Assembly: GCF_008329605.1 (NCBI RefSeq)
Contig: NZ_NPKO01000008.1
Coordinates: 186,001 to 250,000, forward strand
From: Mycolicibacterium sp. P9-64
GTDB taxonomy: Bacteria; Actinomycetota; Actinomycetes; Mycobacteriales; Mycobacteriaceae
Length of the DNA stretch: 64,000 nt
Direction: 5' to 3'
In this document: in pieces, positions 35,974-44,494 of the stretch
How the letters are laid out: each line of letters begins with the position of its first letter
Position numbering within the stretch: position 1 is the first letter of the stretch
The notes under the pieces: model-generated
Told to the model about the DNA's origin: nothing
What the model saw: the letters and a program-made list of their open reading frames with translations, nothing else
Database searches by the model: none
Position numbers and translations under genes: made by a program

Positions 35974-37146
35974 ATGACGTTGCCTCCCCCGCAGGATCCG
36001 TACGGTCCTCCGCCGCAGGGTGGTGGAGCGCCGTCGTGGGGTGGTGAGCCGCAGCAGGGGTACGGCGGGCAGTACGGCCCGCCGCAAGGCCCGCCTCCTG
36101 GTCCGCCGCAGTGGGGCCAGCAGCAGCAGTGGGCTGGGCCGCCCGGTCCGCCGCCGAGCAAGGGCGGTCGCGGCAAGTGGATCCTGGGTGGCCTCGCGAT
36201 TCTCGTCGTGATTGCGCTTGCCGTGGTGATCACCGTGCTGGTGATGAGGCCTTCCGGCGGCGGCGGACCGACGCCGACGCCGACGAACGGGAATTCAGAT
36301 TTCGCCAGTGCCAATGACACTGGGCCGGTCGCAATCATTACCGAGGACCCAACGTGTGCAGCGTGGAATAAGGTCAACACAGCACTGTTTGACGCCGAAC
36401 AGCAGGTTAAGTGGACTGAACGCGATCCCTCAATTCCAGCAACTGAGTGGACGCCGCAGCAGCGGAACGCGTTCGAAACCGTTGGAAATGCGATGGCTAA
36501 GGCGGCCGATCAATCGGCCGGTTTAGTAAAAACTACGCCGCACAGAGTAATGCGGGAACTCTACGAACAATTCATCGCATACGCTCGGACGTTTGCCCAA
36601 CGTGTACCCGATTTCACGGAACCTGACAATGAATTTGCCAGGGTTGTCGATGGCATCGCTGGCGCATTCGTGAATGTTTGTGCGGCAATTTCATATGGCT
36701 CCTCCGCCGCGCAAGCACCCTTACTATCTCCTGTCGCACCTCCATCGAAGATTGCAGCGCCTGAAAGTGTTGATGACCCCCAGCGACTTCTGACAAAGGA
36801 AGATCCGATTTGTGCAGACTGGACCGCGCGACTAGATCGTTATTTCGACGATACAGCCGCTTGGCAGGCGATTAGTGGAGACATCCCTGCTGCTCAATGG
36901 ACTCCCGAGCAGAGGGCGACAATCGACGCCGTTATTCCAGTGATGTCGACATTTGCTGACGACATCGAGAAGCTGGCTAGACGCAGCGAAATCCCGGCCG
37001 TCCAGGACTTCGGAGTGTTGGCCGCGGAATACGAGCGTGCGTATCTGCAGGCTCTGCCGACCTATACTTCTGCGGACGGTTTCTTGGCTGCTGCAGCTAC
37101 CTACGTAGCTAAGGTTATTGAGCAGGGCTGCAAGGTGGCGGAATAA
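35974..37146 (+). CDS. Pro-rich single-pass membrane protein with duplicated ectodomain
   Basis: A 390-residue protein with no family I recognise. Residues 1-66 are Pro/Gly/Gln-rich, 69-91 form one membrane helix, and 92-122 a Gly/Thr/Pro linker. Two repeats of about 115 residues follow: 124-240 (Cys128, Cys236) and 275-387 (Cys280, Cys386). Both start D-P-x-C-A-x-W and share IPAxxWTPxQR. Each probably forms a disulfide-closed helical domain outside the cell. ATG 35974 has GAAGG seven bases upstream. The stop overlaps the EspK-like ATG (TAATG). GC falls to about 50% in its 3' half, unlike the neighbours. Confidence 0.83.
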   Translation: MTLPPPQDPYGPPPQGGGAPSWGGEPQQGYGGQYGPPQGPPPGPPQWGQQQQWAGPPGPPPSKGGRGKWILGGLAILVVIALAVVITVLVMRPSGGGGPTPTPTNGNSDFASANDTGPVAIITEDPTCAAWNKVNTALFDAEQQVKWTERDPSIPATEWTPQQRNAFETVGNAMAKAADQSAGLVKTTPHRVMRELYEQFIAYARTFAQRVPDFTEPDNEFARVVDGIAGAFVNVCAAISYGSSAAQAPLLSPVAPPSKIAAPESVDDPQRLLTKEDPICADWTARLDRYFDDTAAWQAISGDIPAAQWTPEQRATIDAVIPVMSTFADDIEKLARRSEIPAVQDFGVLAAEYERAYLQALPTYTSADGFLAAAATYVAKVIEQGCKVAE

Positions 37147-39446
37147 TGGCAAGTACGCACACTGGCGGCATAATTGGGGCAAGATCAACCGAAAAGCCCA
37201 CAGGCGAGCATGCGGACAAGATGGTTGGTCCGGGCGCATGGCCGGAAACTGATGAATCAGTATTCAGCGATCGCGCGATTCAACTAAATGAGAAGCTGTC
37301 GGCGCTTAAGGGTGCGCTCGAAGGATGGGGAAGCCACCAGGCTTCCATTTTCAACGGGCCCCATGTCTGGTCTGGGGTCGGGGCTAGCGCCGCTGGGGGC
37401 AAGGTCGAGGCCAATGCGCAGGCGATGCGGGATCACGAACAGCAGCTGCGAGACGCCATCGGCTGGTGCAACGAGGCAGCCAGCCGAATTGGAAGTGCGA
37501 AACAGTCGATCTATGACAACGTCACGACCGGGATCGACGAAATCAACCAGACCCTGGACGCTGCGTCTCAGTCTGACCAGGATCCGACCGCAGCGATCGA
37601 CGCCATCGTCCAACGAAAGTACGGCGAGAACGTTGCGACGCTCGGCAAGATGGCCAGGCTTTTGGGCTACAAAGGCGACTTGCCTGCCGCACCACTTGAT
37701 CGGCCCTTGGACACGCCCGCCAACACAGATCCAAACAAGCCGGCGGACGTGCATAACTTCGCGCCGAATTCCCCGGCAAAGAACCCAACCGGGCTTCTGA
37801 ACGGCACGCCAATTTCTCAGGGTGGCGGAGTTCCACCACCGTTGGCGCCAGCGATACCAGGCAAGGGGCCAGTCAATCCCGCCAAAGGGCCGATCAATGC
37901 AGCACCGCCCTCAGTGTCGGGTCCTCCGGGTGTCCCACCAGCAAGGGCGCCAGCGGTGCCGACTCAGGGAGCCGTCGATGGAACGTTGCCATCCGTGCCG
38001 CCACCCGCGCCTGTCGTGCCTCAGGCGCCAGTTGCACCCCGGCCCGCGACTCCGAGCCTGCCGCCGGCGGGCTCGCCTGCCCCCGCACCCGGCGGTTCCG
38101 CGGGCTCCCCAGGCGTCCCCAGCATCGGCTCCCCCGGCGGGCCGTCCGGTGGTGGCGCACCAAGCCCATTGAGTAGCGGCCCAGCACCCTCGGTATCGCC
38201 AGCGGCTTTCGACCCGACCCAAGCGGCGGCGGCTGGGCCCCAGACGGCGGGCGCCGCGCCGCAGACCCCCGCCCAGGCCTTCGGGCAGGGGCTTGCGAAT
38301 GCCGCGAACGCTGGTCCGCCGGTGCAGGCGGCGTCGGCGCCGCTATCGCCCGCGGCGCCGCCGGTGTCCGCACCGATCACTGATCAAGCGGCCCCGGTGC
38401 CACCGCCGTCCTCGTTGCCGAGCGCGCCTGGCGGTCCCGTCGGCGGACCGCCCGCTCCAGCACCTCCGATGGGCGGTGGCCCCATGATGGGTGGTCCGGT
38501 CGCGCCGTCGATGCCGTTGGGTCCGCCATCCACGCCACCGCCGGCGGCGCCGCTGCCGCCGGTGAACCCGGCCGGTCTGGGCGCACCGGTCGTGCCACCG
38601 GTCAATCCGAATGCCGCCGCGATCGCCGGCGCAGCGATTCCGGTGTCGGTGGCACGCGCAGAGCGGGAGGCGATCGCGCGGTCGATGCGGCGTGCTGGCG
38701 CCGGCAACGATCCGGCACAGGTCGCCCGGCGGATTGCTGCCGCGCTCAACGCCGAGCCGTCGGTCGACTTCGGGTTCTACTGGATGACGGCGCTGGCGGC
38801 GGACGGCACCATCGTCGTGGCCAATAGCTATGGCATCGGCTACATCCCAGAGGGCGTGAAGCTACCGGAGCAGGTCAAGGTGGCCTCGGCCGACGAGTCG
38901 ATCTCGCCAGCCGATCGTGGTCGGTGGGCGACCTATCCGCTGTTGAGCTTGCAGGGCTGGGCGCAGCATCACGCCGTGGGTCTGCGTCAGGTCATCGCGA
39001 CCGAGGCGCAGTTCAAGGGATTCGACGCTGGGGCGGCCCGGATTACGTTGCAGCCCGACGACATTCCCGAGAGTGGGCAGATGCAGGGCCGGTCCCGGCT
39101 GGAGGTCATCGCCCCCGCGGCAGCGGCCACGTTGGCCGGGGTCGCCGACTCCCGGCTGTCCGAGCTGCTGCCCGTCGCTCAGACCGACGTGAACCCTCCT
39201 GCCGATGAAACCTTCAACAAGTGGTTCGAGGTGATGAAGCCGATGATGAGCGAAGCTTCCGATCGTGGGCAGGCTCATTTGCGGGCGTTCATCGACTACG
39301 CCGATCATGCGCAGGAGAAGTATCTGTTCATGGCGCACAACGCAGTTGATGCCACCGCCCAGCGGGCGGCGATCGCCGACTGGGTCTACTGGCAGCACCT
39401 CAGCGTGCTCATGTCGGACGCGTTGGTGGGACTGCAGCCGGCGTGA
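37146..39446 (+). CDS. EspK-like ESX secretion-associated protein
   Basis: A 766-residue protein with EspK architecture. An N-terminal helical WXG-like domain (about 25-175, with Trp75-Ser-Gly77) opens with GPGAWPETDESVFSDRA. A long Pro/Ala/Gly-rich central region spans about 180-515. The C-terminal domain (about 520-766) contains VSVARAEREAIA, FYWMTALAADGTIVVANSYG, LQPDDIPESGQMQGRSRLEV and ADWVYWQH, all close to EspK (Rv3879c). EspK acts as a chaperone-like partner of EspB in ESX-1. Here it is third in a coupled operon with the EspJ-like gene, outside any visible ESX core genes. Confidence 0.82.
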   Translation: MASTHTGGIIGARSTEKPTGEHADKMVGPGAWPETDESVFSDRAIQLNEKLSALKGALEGWGSHQASIFNGPHVWSGVGASAAGGKVEANAQAMRDHEQQLRDAIGWCNEAASRIGSAKQSIYDNVTTGIDEINQTLDAASQSDQDPTAAIDAIVQRKYGENVATLGKMARLLGYKGDLPAAPLDRPLDTPANTDPNKPADVHNFAPNSPAKNPTGLLNGTPISQGGGVPPPLAPAIPGKGPVNPAKGPINAAPPSVSGPPGVPPARAPAVPTQGAVDGTLPSVPPPAPVVPQAPVAPRPATPSLPPAGSPAPAPGGSAGSPGVPSIGSPGGPSGGGAPSPLSSGPAPSVSPAAFDPTQAAAAGPQTAGAAPQTPAQAFGQGLANAANAGPPVQAASAPLSPAAPPVSAPITDQAAPVPPPSSLPSAPGGPVGGPPAPAPPMGGGPMMGGPVAPSMPLGPPSTPPPAAPLPPVNPAGLGAPVVPPVNPNAAAIAGAAIPVSVARAEREAIARSMRRAGAGNDPAQVARRIAAALNAEPSVDFGFYWMTALAADGTIVVANSYGIGYIPEGVKLPEQVKVASADESISPADRGRWATYPLLSLQGWAQHHAVGLRQVIATEAQFKGFDAGAARITLQPDDIPESGQMQGRSRLEVIAPAAAATLAGVADSRLSELLPVAQTDVNPPADETFNKWFEVMKPMMSEASDRGQAHLRAFIDYADHAQEKYLFMAHNAVDATAQRAAIADWVYWQHLSVLMSDALVGLQPA

Positions 39447-39450
39447 CGTT

Positions 39451-40191
39451 CTAGAAGACCGCGAACCACATCGCGATGTAGTGACAGATCGCCGCCACCG
39501 CCGTGCACGCGTGGAAGAACTCGTGGTGCCCGAACGTCGTCGGCCACGGGTTCGGCCACTTCAGCCCGTAGAGCACGCCGCCGATGCTGTACAGCGCGCC
39601 GCCGACGACTAGTAGCACCAGTGCCGCGACCCCGGCCCCATGCATGATCGGCACGATGAAGAACGCGGCGACCCAGCCCAACAGCAAATACAAGGGCACG
39701 CCGACCCAGGCCGGCGCCGACGGCCAGAACATCTTCAGGAACACACCTGCGATGGCCCCGCCCCAGACGATCCAGAACAACACCATGCCCTGGCTCGATG
39801 GCAGCGCCAATAGGGCGAACGGCGTGTAGCTGCCCGCGATGAACACGAAGATCATCGAGTGGTCGAGGCGCTTCATCCACTTGCGCTTGGTCGGCGACGT
39901 CCACGTCACCCGGTGATAGGTCGCGCTGACGGCGAACATCGCCACGATCGTGAACGTGTAGAGCAGTGTGGCCAGCCCGGCCCGGGTGCCCTCGAGCGCC
40001 CACGACACCGACACCAGCGACGCGCCTGCGATGACTGCGACGATCGCGGAGTACAGGTGGATCCAGCCGCGGGCGCGCGGCCTTCCGAGGAATTGGGCGA
40101 CGCCGTCGGCCAAGGCCTCGGGCAGGTCTTCGGCCTCTCCGCGCGCCGAACCCGGCTGCTCGGAGTCCGCCGTACCGATCGAAGTGGTCAC
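39451..40191 (-). CDS. Hemolysin III/TrhA-family membrane protein (Rv1085c-like)
   Basis: A 246-residue protein with seven hydrophobic helices of the hemolysin III/YqfA family (related to PAQR receptors). Conserved metal-type histidines are visible in SATYHRVTW, KRLDHSMIFVFIAGSYTPF and the C-terminal FGHHEFFHA. GTG at 40191 is chosen because AGGAGG lies five to six bases before it; a GTG two codons earlier overlaps that site. It probably influences membrane energetics or lipids; hemolysis is not implied. Convergent with the EspK-like gene. Confidence 0.87.
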   Translation of the reverse strand: MTTSIGTADSEQPGSARGEAEDLPEALADGVAQFLGRPRARGWIHLYSAIVAVIAGASLVSVSWALEGTRAGLATLLYTFTIVAMFAVSATYHRVTWTSPTKRKWMKRLDHSMIFVFIAGSYTPFALLALPSSQGMVLFWIVWGGAIAGVFLKMFWPSAPAWVGVPLYLLLGWVAAFFIVPIMHGAGVAALVLLVVGGALYSIGGVLYGLKWPNPWPTTFGHHEFFHACTAVAAICHYIAMWFAVF

Positions 40192-40234
40192 GAACACCTC
40201 CTCTGACTGCCAGGGAACTACCCAAATCCCACAG

Positions 40235-40240
40235 TAGTCT
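40235..40240 (+). promoter_or_regulatory. -10 element for prenyl synthase mRNA
   Basis: TAGTCT eight bases before GTG 40249, no ribosome site; predicts a leaderless or near-leaderless start. Confidence 0.45.
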
Positions 40241-40248
40241 GGATCTTC

Positions 40249-41037
40249 GTGGACCTCATTCCCCCGCGACTCAAGGAACCGGCCTACCGGGTCTACGAGA
40301 TGCGGCTCCGCCAGGAGCTGGCGCGCTCCCGAGCTGACCTACCTCGGCATGTCGCCGTTCTGTGTGACGGGAACCGGCGTTGGGCCCGTGATGAGGGTCA
40401 CGACGACGTCAGTTACGGCTACCGCGTCGGCGCCGACAAGATCGCCGAAATGCTGCGCTGGTGCCAGGAAGCCGGCGTCGAACTGGCCACGGTCTATCTG
40501 CTGTCCACCGAGAACCTGCAACGCGATCCGGCTGAGCTGGCCTCGCTGATCGAGATCATCACCGACGTCGTCGAGGAGATCTGCGCACCCGCCAACCGGT
40601 GGAGCGTGCGCACCGTCGGCGACCTTGCGCTGCTCGGCGAGGAGCCGGCCCGCCGGTTGCGCGAAGCCGTCGACTCGACGACCAACAACGGCGGATTCCA
40701 CGTCAACGTCGCCGTCGGTTACGGCGGGCGCCAGGAGATCGTCGACGCCGTCCGCGCGCTGCTCGGCAAGGAACTCGCCAACGGTGCGACGGCCGAGCAA
40801 CTCGTCGAGGCGGTCACCGTCGAGGCCATCTCCGAGAACCTCTACACCTCCGGTCAGCCCGATCCCGACTTGGTGATCAGGACGTCGGGGGAGCAGCGGC
40901 TGTCGGGATTCCTGTTGTGGCAGAGCGCCTATTCGGAGATGTGGTTCACCGAGGCGCACTGGCCGGCCTTCCGCCGCGTCGACTTCCTTCGTGCTCTTCG
41001 CGACTACACACGTCGCCACAGGCGTTACGGCACGTAA
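40249..41037 (+). CDS. Short-chain Z-prenyl diphosphate synthase (Rv1086-like)
   Basis: A 262-residue cis-prenyltransferase. CDGNRRWARDEG near residue 39 holds the catalytic Asp. Also seen are TVYLLSTENLQRDP near 80, VAVGYGGRQEIVDAV near 155 and RTSGEQRLSGFLLWQSAYSE near 205. Near-identity in motifs and gene position point to Rv1086, which makes (2Z,6E)-farnesyl diphosphate, the precursor for decaprenyl phosphate. It is therefore the short-chain enzyme rather than UppS proper. The start is GTG at 40249. Confidence 0.92.
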   Translation: MDLIPPRLKEPAYRVYEMRLRQELARSRADLPRHVAVLCDGNRRWARDEGHDDVSYGYRVGADKIAEMLRWCQEAGVELATVYLLSTENLQRDPAELASLIEIITDVVEEICAPANRWSVRTVGDLALLGEEPARRLREAVDSTTNNGGFHVNVAVGYGGRQEIVDAVRALLGKELANGATAEQLVEAVTVEAISENLYTSGQPDPDLVIRTSGEQRLSGFLLWQSAYSEMWFTEAHWPAFRRVDFLRALRDYTRRHRRYGT

Positions 41038-41067
41038 CGGCGGCGGGCAACGTGTCAGACTGGTGGC

Positions 41068-42426
41068 ATGGCTGCGATGTCCGCAGTGGTCTTCGGTCTG
41101 AGCTGGTGGCTCGGGCTCTATCTGCTGGCGCGCGATCCGCGTAAACCCGTATTGGTACTCGCCGCGATCGGCCTGATGAGCTTCGCCGTCGTCGTCGCCC
41201 TCGACGCGGTCCGCGTCACCGGCGGCCACTACACCGAACTGCTCAGCCGCATCGAGGTGTACATCGTCGTCGTCCCCGGCATCGCCTGGTTCGCCGTGCT
41301 GCTGGAGCTCTCCCGGTCGGGCGACACGTGGCGCAGCCGCGTCGGCGAGTTGGCCGCGATCGCCGTCGTCGCGGCGCTGGCCCTGACCGGTGCGACGCTG
41401 GCCGGCGGCGTGAACGGCCCTCTGCGCCTTGGGCATTGGATCATGTTCGGCGTCAATTCCGTCGCGACCCTTGGCGCGATGGCCGTGGCGGTACGACGCC
41501 AGAGCCGGCCACGTCGGGTGCGCCGCGTTGCCGTCGTCGCGACGCTGTTCTTCGCGCTCGGCAACGCGATCATCGTCATACCGCTCGGGTTGGTCCCCAG
41601 CTGGCTGGCGCTGGCGAGCACGGGTTTCGACGTGTTGCTCCTCGGCCTGGCCGTCGCACTGTGGGATGCGTTCGACGAGGGGCAGGCGCTGCGCGCCGAC
41701 ATGCGCCGGTCGTTCGTCGGCAGCGTCGTCGTCGCCGCGCTCTTCGGTGGGCAGGCCCTGATCGGCATGGCCGTCACCGACGAGCACACCGCGCTGACCG
41801 TGCTGCTGTTCACAAGCCTGGCGATCGCCCTGTCGATCAACGTCCTCGCCGATCCACTTGCCGGAGTCCTCGACCGGCTGGCGTTCTCCCGCTCACCCGG
41901 CTTGCGCGCCGACCGTGCCACGTTGCGTCGCACCGAATCTGCGCTGCCGCTGCGTTCGCAAAGCCCGCTCGACGGCGTCGACGACGACACCTTCGTCCGG
42001 CTCACGCGGCGCGCGCTCGGTCACTACGGCGACCTGTCCAAGCTCGTCGCGAGCCCGCTGACCGCGCTGCCCGTCATCGACGACCGACTGGCCCAGCGCG
42101 GCGTCCCCGATCAACCGCTGGAGCGGGCCAACGAACTCAAGGCGCTACTCGCCGACCGCATCGCGGCGCTCAAGCCGCGTGACGGCGGCGACTTCGGCAC
42201 CACCGAGCAGTGGCGCCACTACAACTCGCTGTACTTCCCGTACGTCGTCGGCGTACGCGCCTACGCGCAGAACGCGACGGCCTCCGGGCTGGACCCGGTG
42301 GCCCGGCAGGCGTGGCAGTGGTTCGTCACCGAGGTGCCGCAGCGCTCGCTGCACAACTGGCAGAACGCGGCAGCGCGCGTCATCGCCGCCGACCTCCGAG
42401 GAACCCCGGTACCCGCCACCTCGTAG
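41068..42426 (+). CDS. Multi-pass membrane protein of unknown function
   Basis: A 452-residue protein. About eight hydrophobic helices occupy residues 5-280 (the first LSWWLGLYLLARDPRKPV), and a soluble, charged C-terminal region of about 160 residues follows (FVRLTRRALGHYGDLSKLVASPL). The arrangement is reminiscent of membrane sensor proteins, but no kinase or DNA-binding motif is visible. ATG 41068 is 30 bases past the prenyl synthase gene, with no ribosome site; a CAGACT hexamer six bases before the ATG may act as a weak -10. No family is recognised. Confidence 0.75.
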   Translation: MAAMSAVVFGLSWWLGLYLLARDPRKPVLVLAAIGLMSFAVVVALDAVRVTGGHYTELLSRIEVYIVVVPGIAWFAVLLELSRSGDTWRSRVGELAAIAVVAALALTGATLAGGVNGPLRLGHWIMFGVNSVATLGAMAVAVRRQSRPRRVRRVAVVATLFFALGNAIIVIPLGLVPSWLALASTGFDVLLLGLAVALWDAFDEGQALRADMRRSFVGSVVVAALFGGQALIGMAVTDEHTALTVLLFTSLAIALSINVLADPLAGVLDRLAFSRSPGLRADRATLRRTESALPLRSQSPLDGVDDDTFVRLTRRALGHYGDLSKLVASPLTALPVIDDRLAQRGVPDQPLERANELKALLADRIAALKPRDGGDFGTTEQWRHYNSLYFPYVVGVRAYAQNATASGLDPVARQAWQWFVTEVPQRSLHNWQNAAARVIAADLRGTPVPATS

Positions 42427-42545
42427 CCCCTCTGACCTGCGGCTGGCAGTGATTGGCAGCGGCATGCGTCGATCTGGCAGTGGTTCCTGAGCAGTGTTCC
42501 TGGTGTCAGCAACACCAGCACCGCCTCAACGCCGAGGAGCCCACG

Positions 42546-42956
42546 ATGACCGCCACCATCACCACCCGCCCCCTGTCCACGAGCACCGACTCCCTGCTCC
42601 GCTTCGCGATGCGCGCCGACGCCACCCTGTGCGCAGGCACCGGTCTACTCGTCTCCATTGCCGCCGACCCGCTGTCCCGGTTGTCCGGACTGTCGGCCAC
42701 GTCCGAGTTCATCGCGGGCGCAGCGCTCGTCGCCTACGGCGTCGCGCTCTACGTGCTCGCCGCGGTACCGGCCATCCGGCGCATCGGCGGCGCCATCATC
42801 GCCGCGAACGTGGTGTTCGCCATCGTCGCGCTGGGCGTCTTGGCAGCCGGGGTGCTCCCGCTGACCGGCGTGGGCGTCGCCCTGATGCTCGCCACCATCG
42901 CGTCCACTCTCGGCTTCGCCTACCTGCAGTACCTCGGAGTGCGCCGTCTGGCGTGA
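42546..42956 (+). CDS. Four-helix membrane protein, tandem copy 1
   Basis: A 136-residue protein with a Thr-rich N-terminus (MTATITTRPLSTSTDSLLRFAMRAD) and four hydrophobic helices. ATG 42546 follows GAGGAG. It shares its plan with the next gene: opening MTA-x-T, then DS-LR-A-R-DA, a Leu-Ser-Gly turn near residue 45, and an ending of LQYLGVRRL. The two are tandem duplicates about 100 bases apart. The family is unknown; such four-helix proteins sometimes accompany redox or stress genes. Confidence 0.75.
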   Translation: MTATITTRPLSTSTDSLLRFAMRADATLCAGTGLLVSIAADPLSRLSGLSATSEFIAGAALVAYGVALYVLAAVPAIRRIGGAIIAANVVFAIVALGVLAAGVLPLTGVGVALMLATIASTLGFAYLQYLGVRRLA

Positions 42957-43056
42957 CTCCCTCCGAACCGGTGCGCGGCCGCCCGCCGCAAGAGGTTACG
43001 GCGTGCGGCCCGCACCGGCCTCCCCGCTCCAAGAACACCCATCGAAAGGAAGTTCC

Positions 43057-43464
43057 ATGACCGCCATCACCGCACCTGCGACCACCACCCGCGACTCCTT
43101 CCTGCGCCTTGCGCTCCGCATCGACGCCATCGGCAGCGGACTGGCGGGTGTCGCGGGGCTCGCCTTCGCCTCGCAGATCGCCCACCTGTCGGGCACCACG
43201 ACGAGCTTCGAGTACACGCTCGGCGCCTTGTTCGTCGCCTACAGTGCGGCCCTGCTCGTCCTATCCCGGCGGCCGTCGGTGCGCCAGCTGGGCCGGGTAT
43301 GCGCCATCGGCAACCTCGTCTTCACCGCCGCGGCGGTGATCGCCGTGCTGGCGGGGGTCTTTCCCCTGACGACCGCGGGCATCGTGGGCTTCATCGGCAG
43401 CGGCGTCTTCACACTGGTGATGGCCGACCTGCAGTACCTCGGCCTGCGCCGCCTGAAGGGCTAG
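43057..43464 (+). CDS. Four-helix membrane protein, tandem copy 2
   Basis: A 135-residue paralogue of the preceding gene with the same four-helix layout and ending (LQYLGLRRLKG). ATG 43057 follows AAAGGAAG. Similarity is clear but not close (about every second or third residue by eye), so the duplication is not recent. It is convergent with coaA, with a short hairpin between them. Confidence 0.75.
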   Translation: MTAITAPATTTRDSFLRLALRIDAIGSGLAGVAGLAFASQIAHLSGTTTSFEYTLGALFVAYSAALLVLSRRPSVRQLGRVCAIGNLVFTAAAVIAVLAGVFPLTTAGIVGFIGSGVFTLVMADLQYLGLRRLKG

Positions 43465-43475
43465 ATCCCACGGAC

Positions 43476-43518
43476 TTCGGCGCGTTTTCGGTCGCTCACC
43501 GACGGCTAGCGCGCCGAA
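43476..43518. terminator. Inverted repeat between convergent genes
   Basis: TTCGGCGCG and CGCGCCGAA, perfect nine-base arms 25 bases apart, lie between the stops of the membrane protein and coaA. It may end transcription from both sides. The loop also contains GGT and ACC pairs. Confidence 0.5.
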
Positions 43519-43525
43519 ATCGCGT

Positions 43526-44464
43526 CTAGAGCTTGCGGAGCCGCAGCCGGTTGATCGAGTGGTCGGCGTCCTTGCGCAGCACCAGCGTTGCCCGCGGCCG
43601 GGTCGGCAGGATGTTCTCGATCAGGTTGGGCCGGTTGATCGAATGCCAGATGTCGCGGGCGGCGAACACCGCCTGATCGTCGGTCAACGTGGAGTAGTGG
43701 TGGAAGTGCGACTGCGGGTCGGCGAACGCGCCGGCGCGCATCGCCAGGAAGCGTGAGACGTACCAGCCCTCGATGTCCTCGATGCGGGCGTCGACGTAGA
43801 CGGAGAAGTCGAACAGATCGGACACCATCAGCGCGGGGCCGGTCTGTAAGACGTTGAGCCCCTCCAGGATCAGGATGTCCGGATGCCGGACGCAGGTCTT
43901 TTCGCCGGGCACGATGTCGTACAGCAGATGCGAGTACACCGGTGCGCACGCTTGATCGGAGCCCGACTTCACCGCGGTGACGAAGCGCATCAGTCCACGC
44001 CGGTCGTAGCTCTCGGGGAAACCCTTGCGGTGCATCAGGTTTCGCCGCAGTAGCTCGGCGTTGGGGTACAGGAAGCCGTCGGTGGTGACCAGGTCGACGC
44101 GGGGGTGGTGCTCCCAGCGGGCCAGCAGCGCCTGCAGCACGCGGGCGGTGGTCGACTTGCCCACCGCGACGCTGCCCGCGACGCCGATCACGAACGGCAC
44201 TGGGCGGTCCGGGTTCTGCTGCGGCTCACCGAGGAACTCCGCAGTCGTCGCGAACAGCCGCTGACGCGCCGCGACCTGCAGATGGATGAGTCGGGCGAGC
44301 GGTAGGTAGACCTCTTCGACTTCGAGCAGATCCAGCTGCTCACCGAGGCCACGCAGGCCCGCCAGATCCTTCTCACTGAGCTTCAACGGAGTCGACATGC
44401 GCAGCGCTTGCCACTGACTGCGGTCGAACTCGACGTATGGACTCGGCTCGCTGGTCCGCGCCAT
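43526..44464 (-). CDS. coaA: Pantothenate kinase CoaA
   Basis: A 312-residue type I pantothenate kinase, the first step of CoA synthesis. The P-loop is GVAGSVAVGKST near residue 95, with DLVTTDGFLYPN near 125 and the RRGLMRFV/YSHLLYDI substrate region near 160-185. ATG at 44464 gives the exact length of the M. tuberculosis enzyme; the frame is open far upstream, but that part is a shadow of the divergent DUF885 gene. Position matches Rv1092c. Confidence 0.95.
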   Translation of the reverse strand: MARTSEPSPYVEFDRSQWQALRMSTPLKLSEKDLAGLRGLGEQLDLLEVEEVYLPLARLIHLQVAARQRLFATTAEFLGEPQQNPDRPVPFVIGVAGSVAVGKSTTARVLQALLARWEHHPRVDLVTTDGFLYPNAELLRRNLMHRKGFPESYDRRGLMRFVTAVKSGSDQACAPVYSHLLYDIVPGEKTCVRHPDILILEGLNVLQTGPALMVSDLFDFSVYVDARIEDIEGWYVSRFLAMRAGAFADPQSHFHHYSTLTDDQAVFAARDIWHSINRPNLIENILPTRPRATLVLRKDADHSINRLRLRKL

Positions 44465-44481
44465 GTGCCCAGTCTTGCATT

Positions 44482-44487
44482 TACGGT
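44482..44487 (+). promoter_or_regulatory. -10 element for leaderless DUF885 mRNA
   Basis: TACGGT, seven bases before ATG 44495. It lies in a 30-base divergent gap, so the coaA and DUF885 promoters must overlap. Confidence 0.45.
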
Positions 44488-44494
44488 TGTGGGT

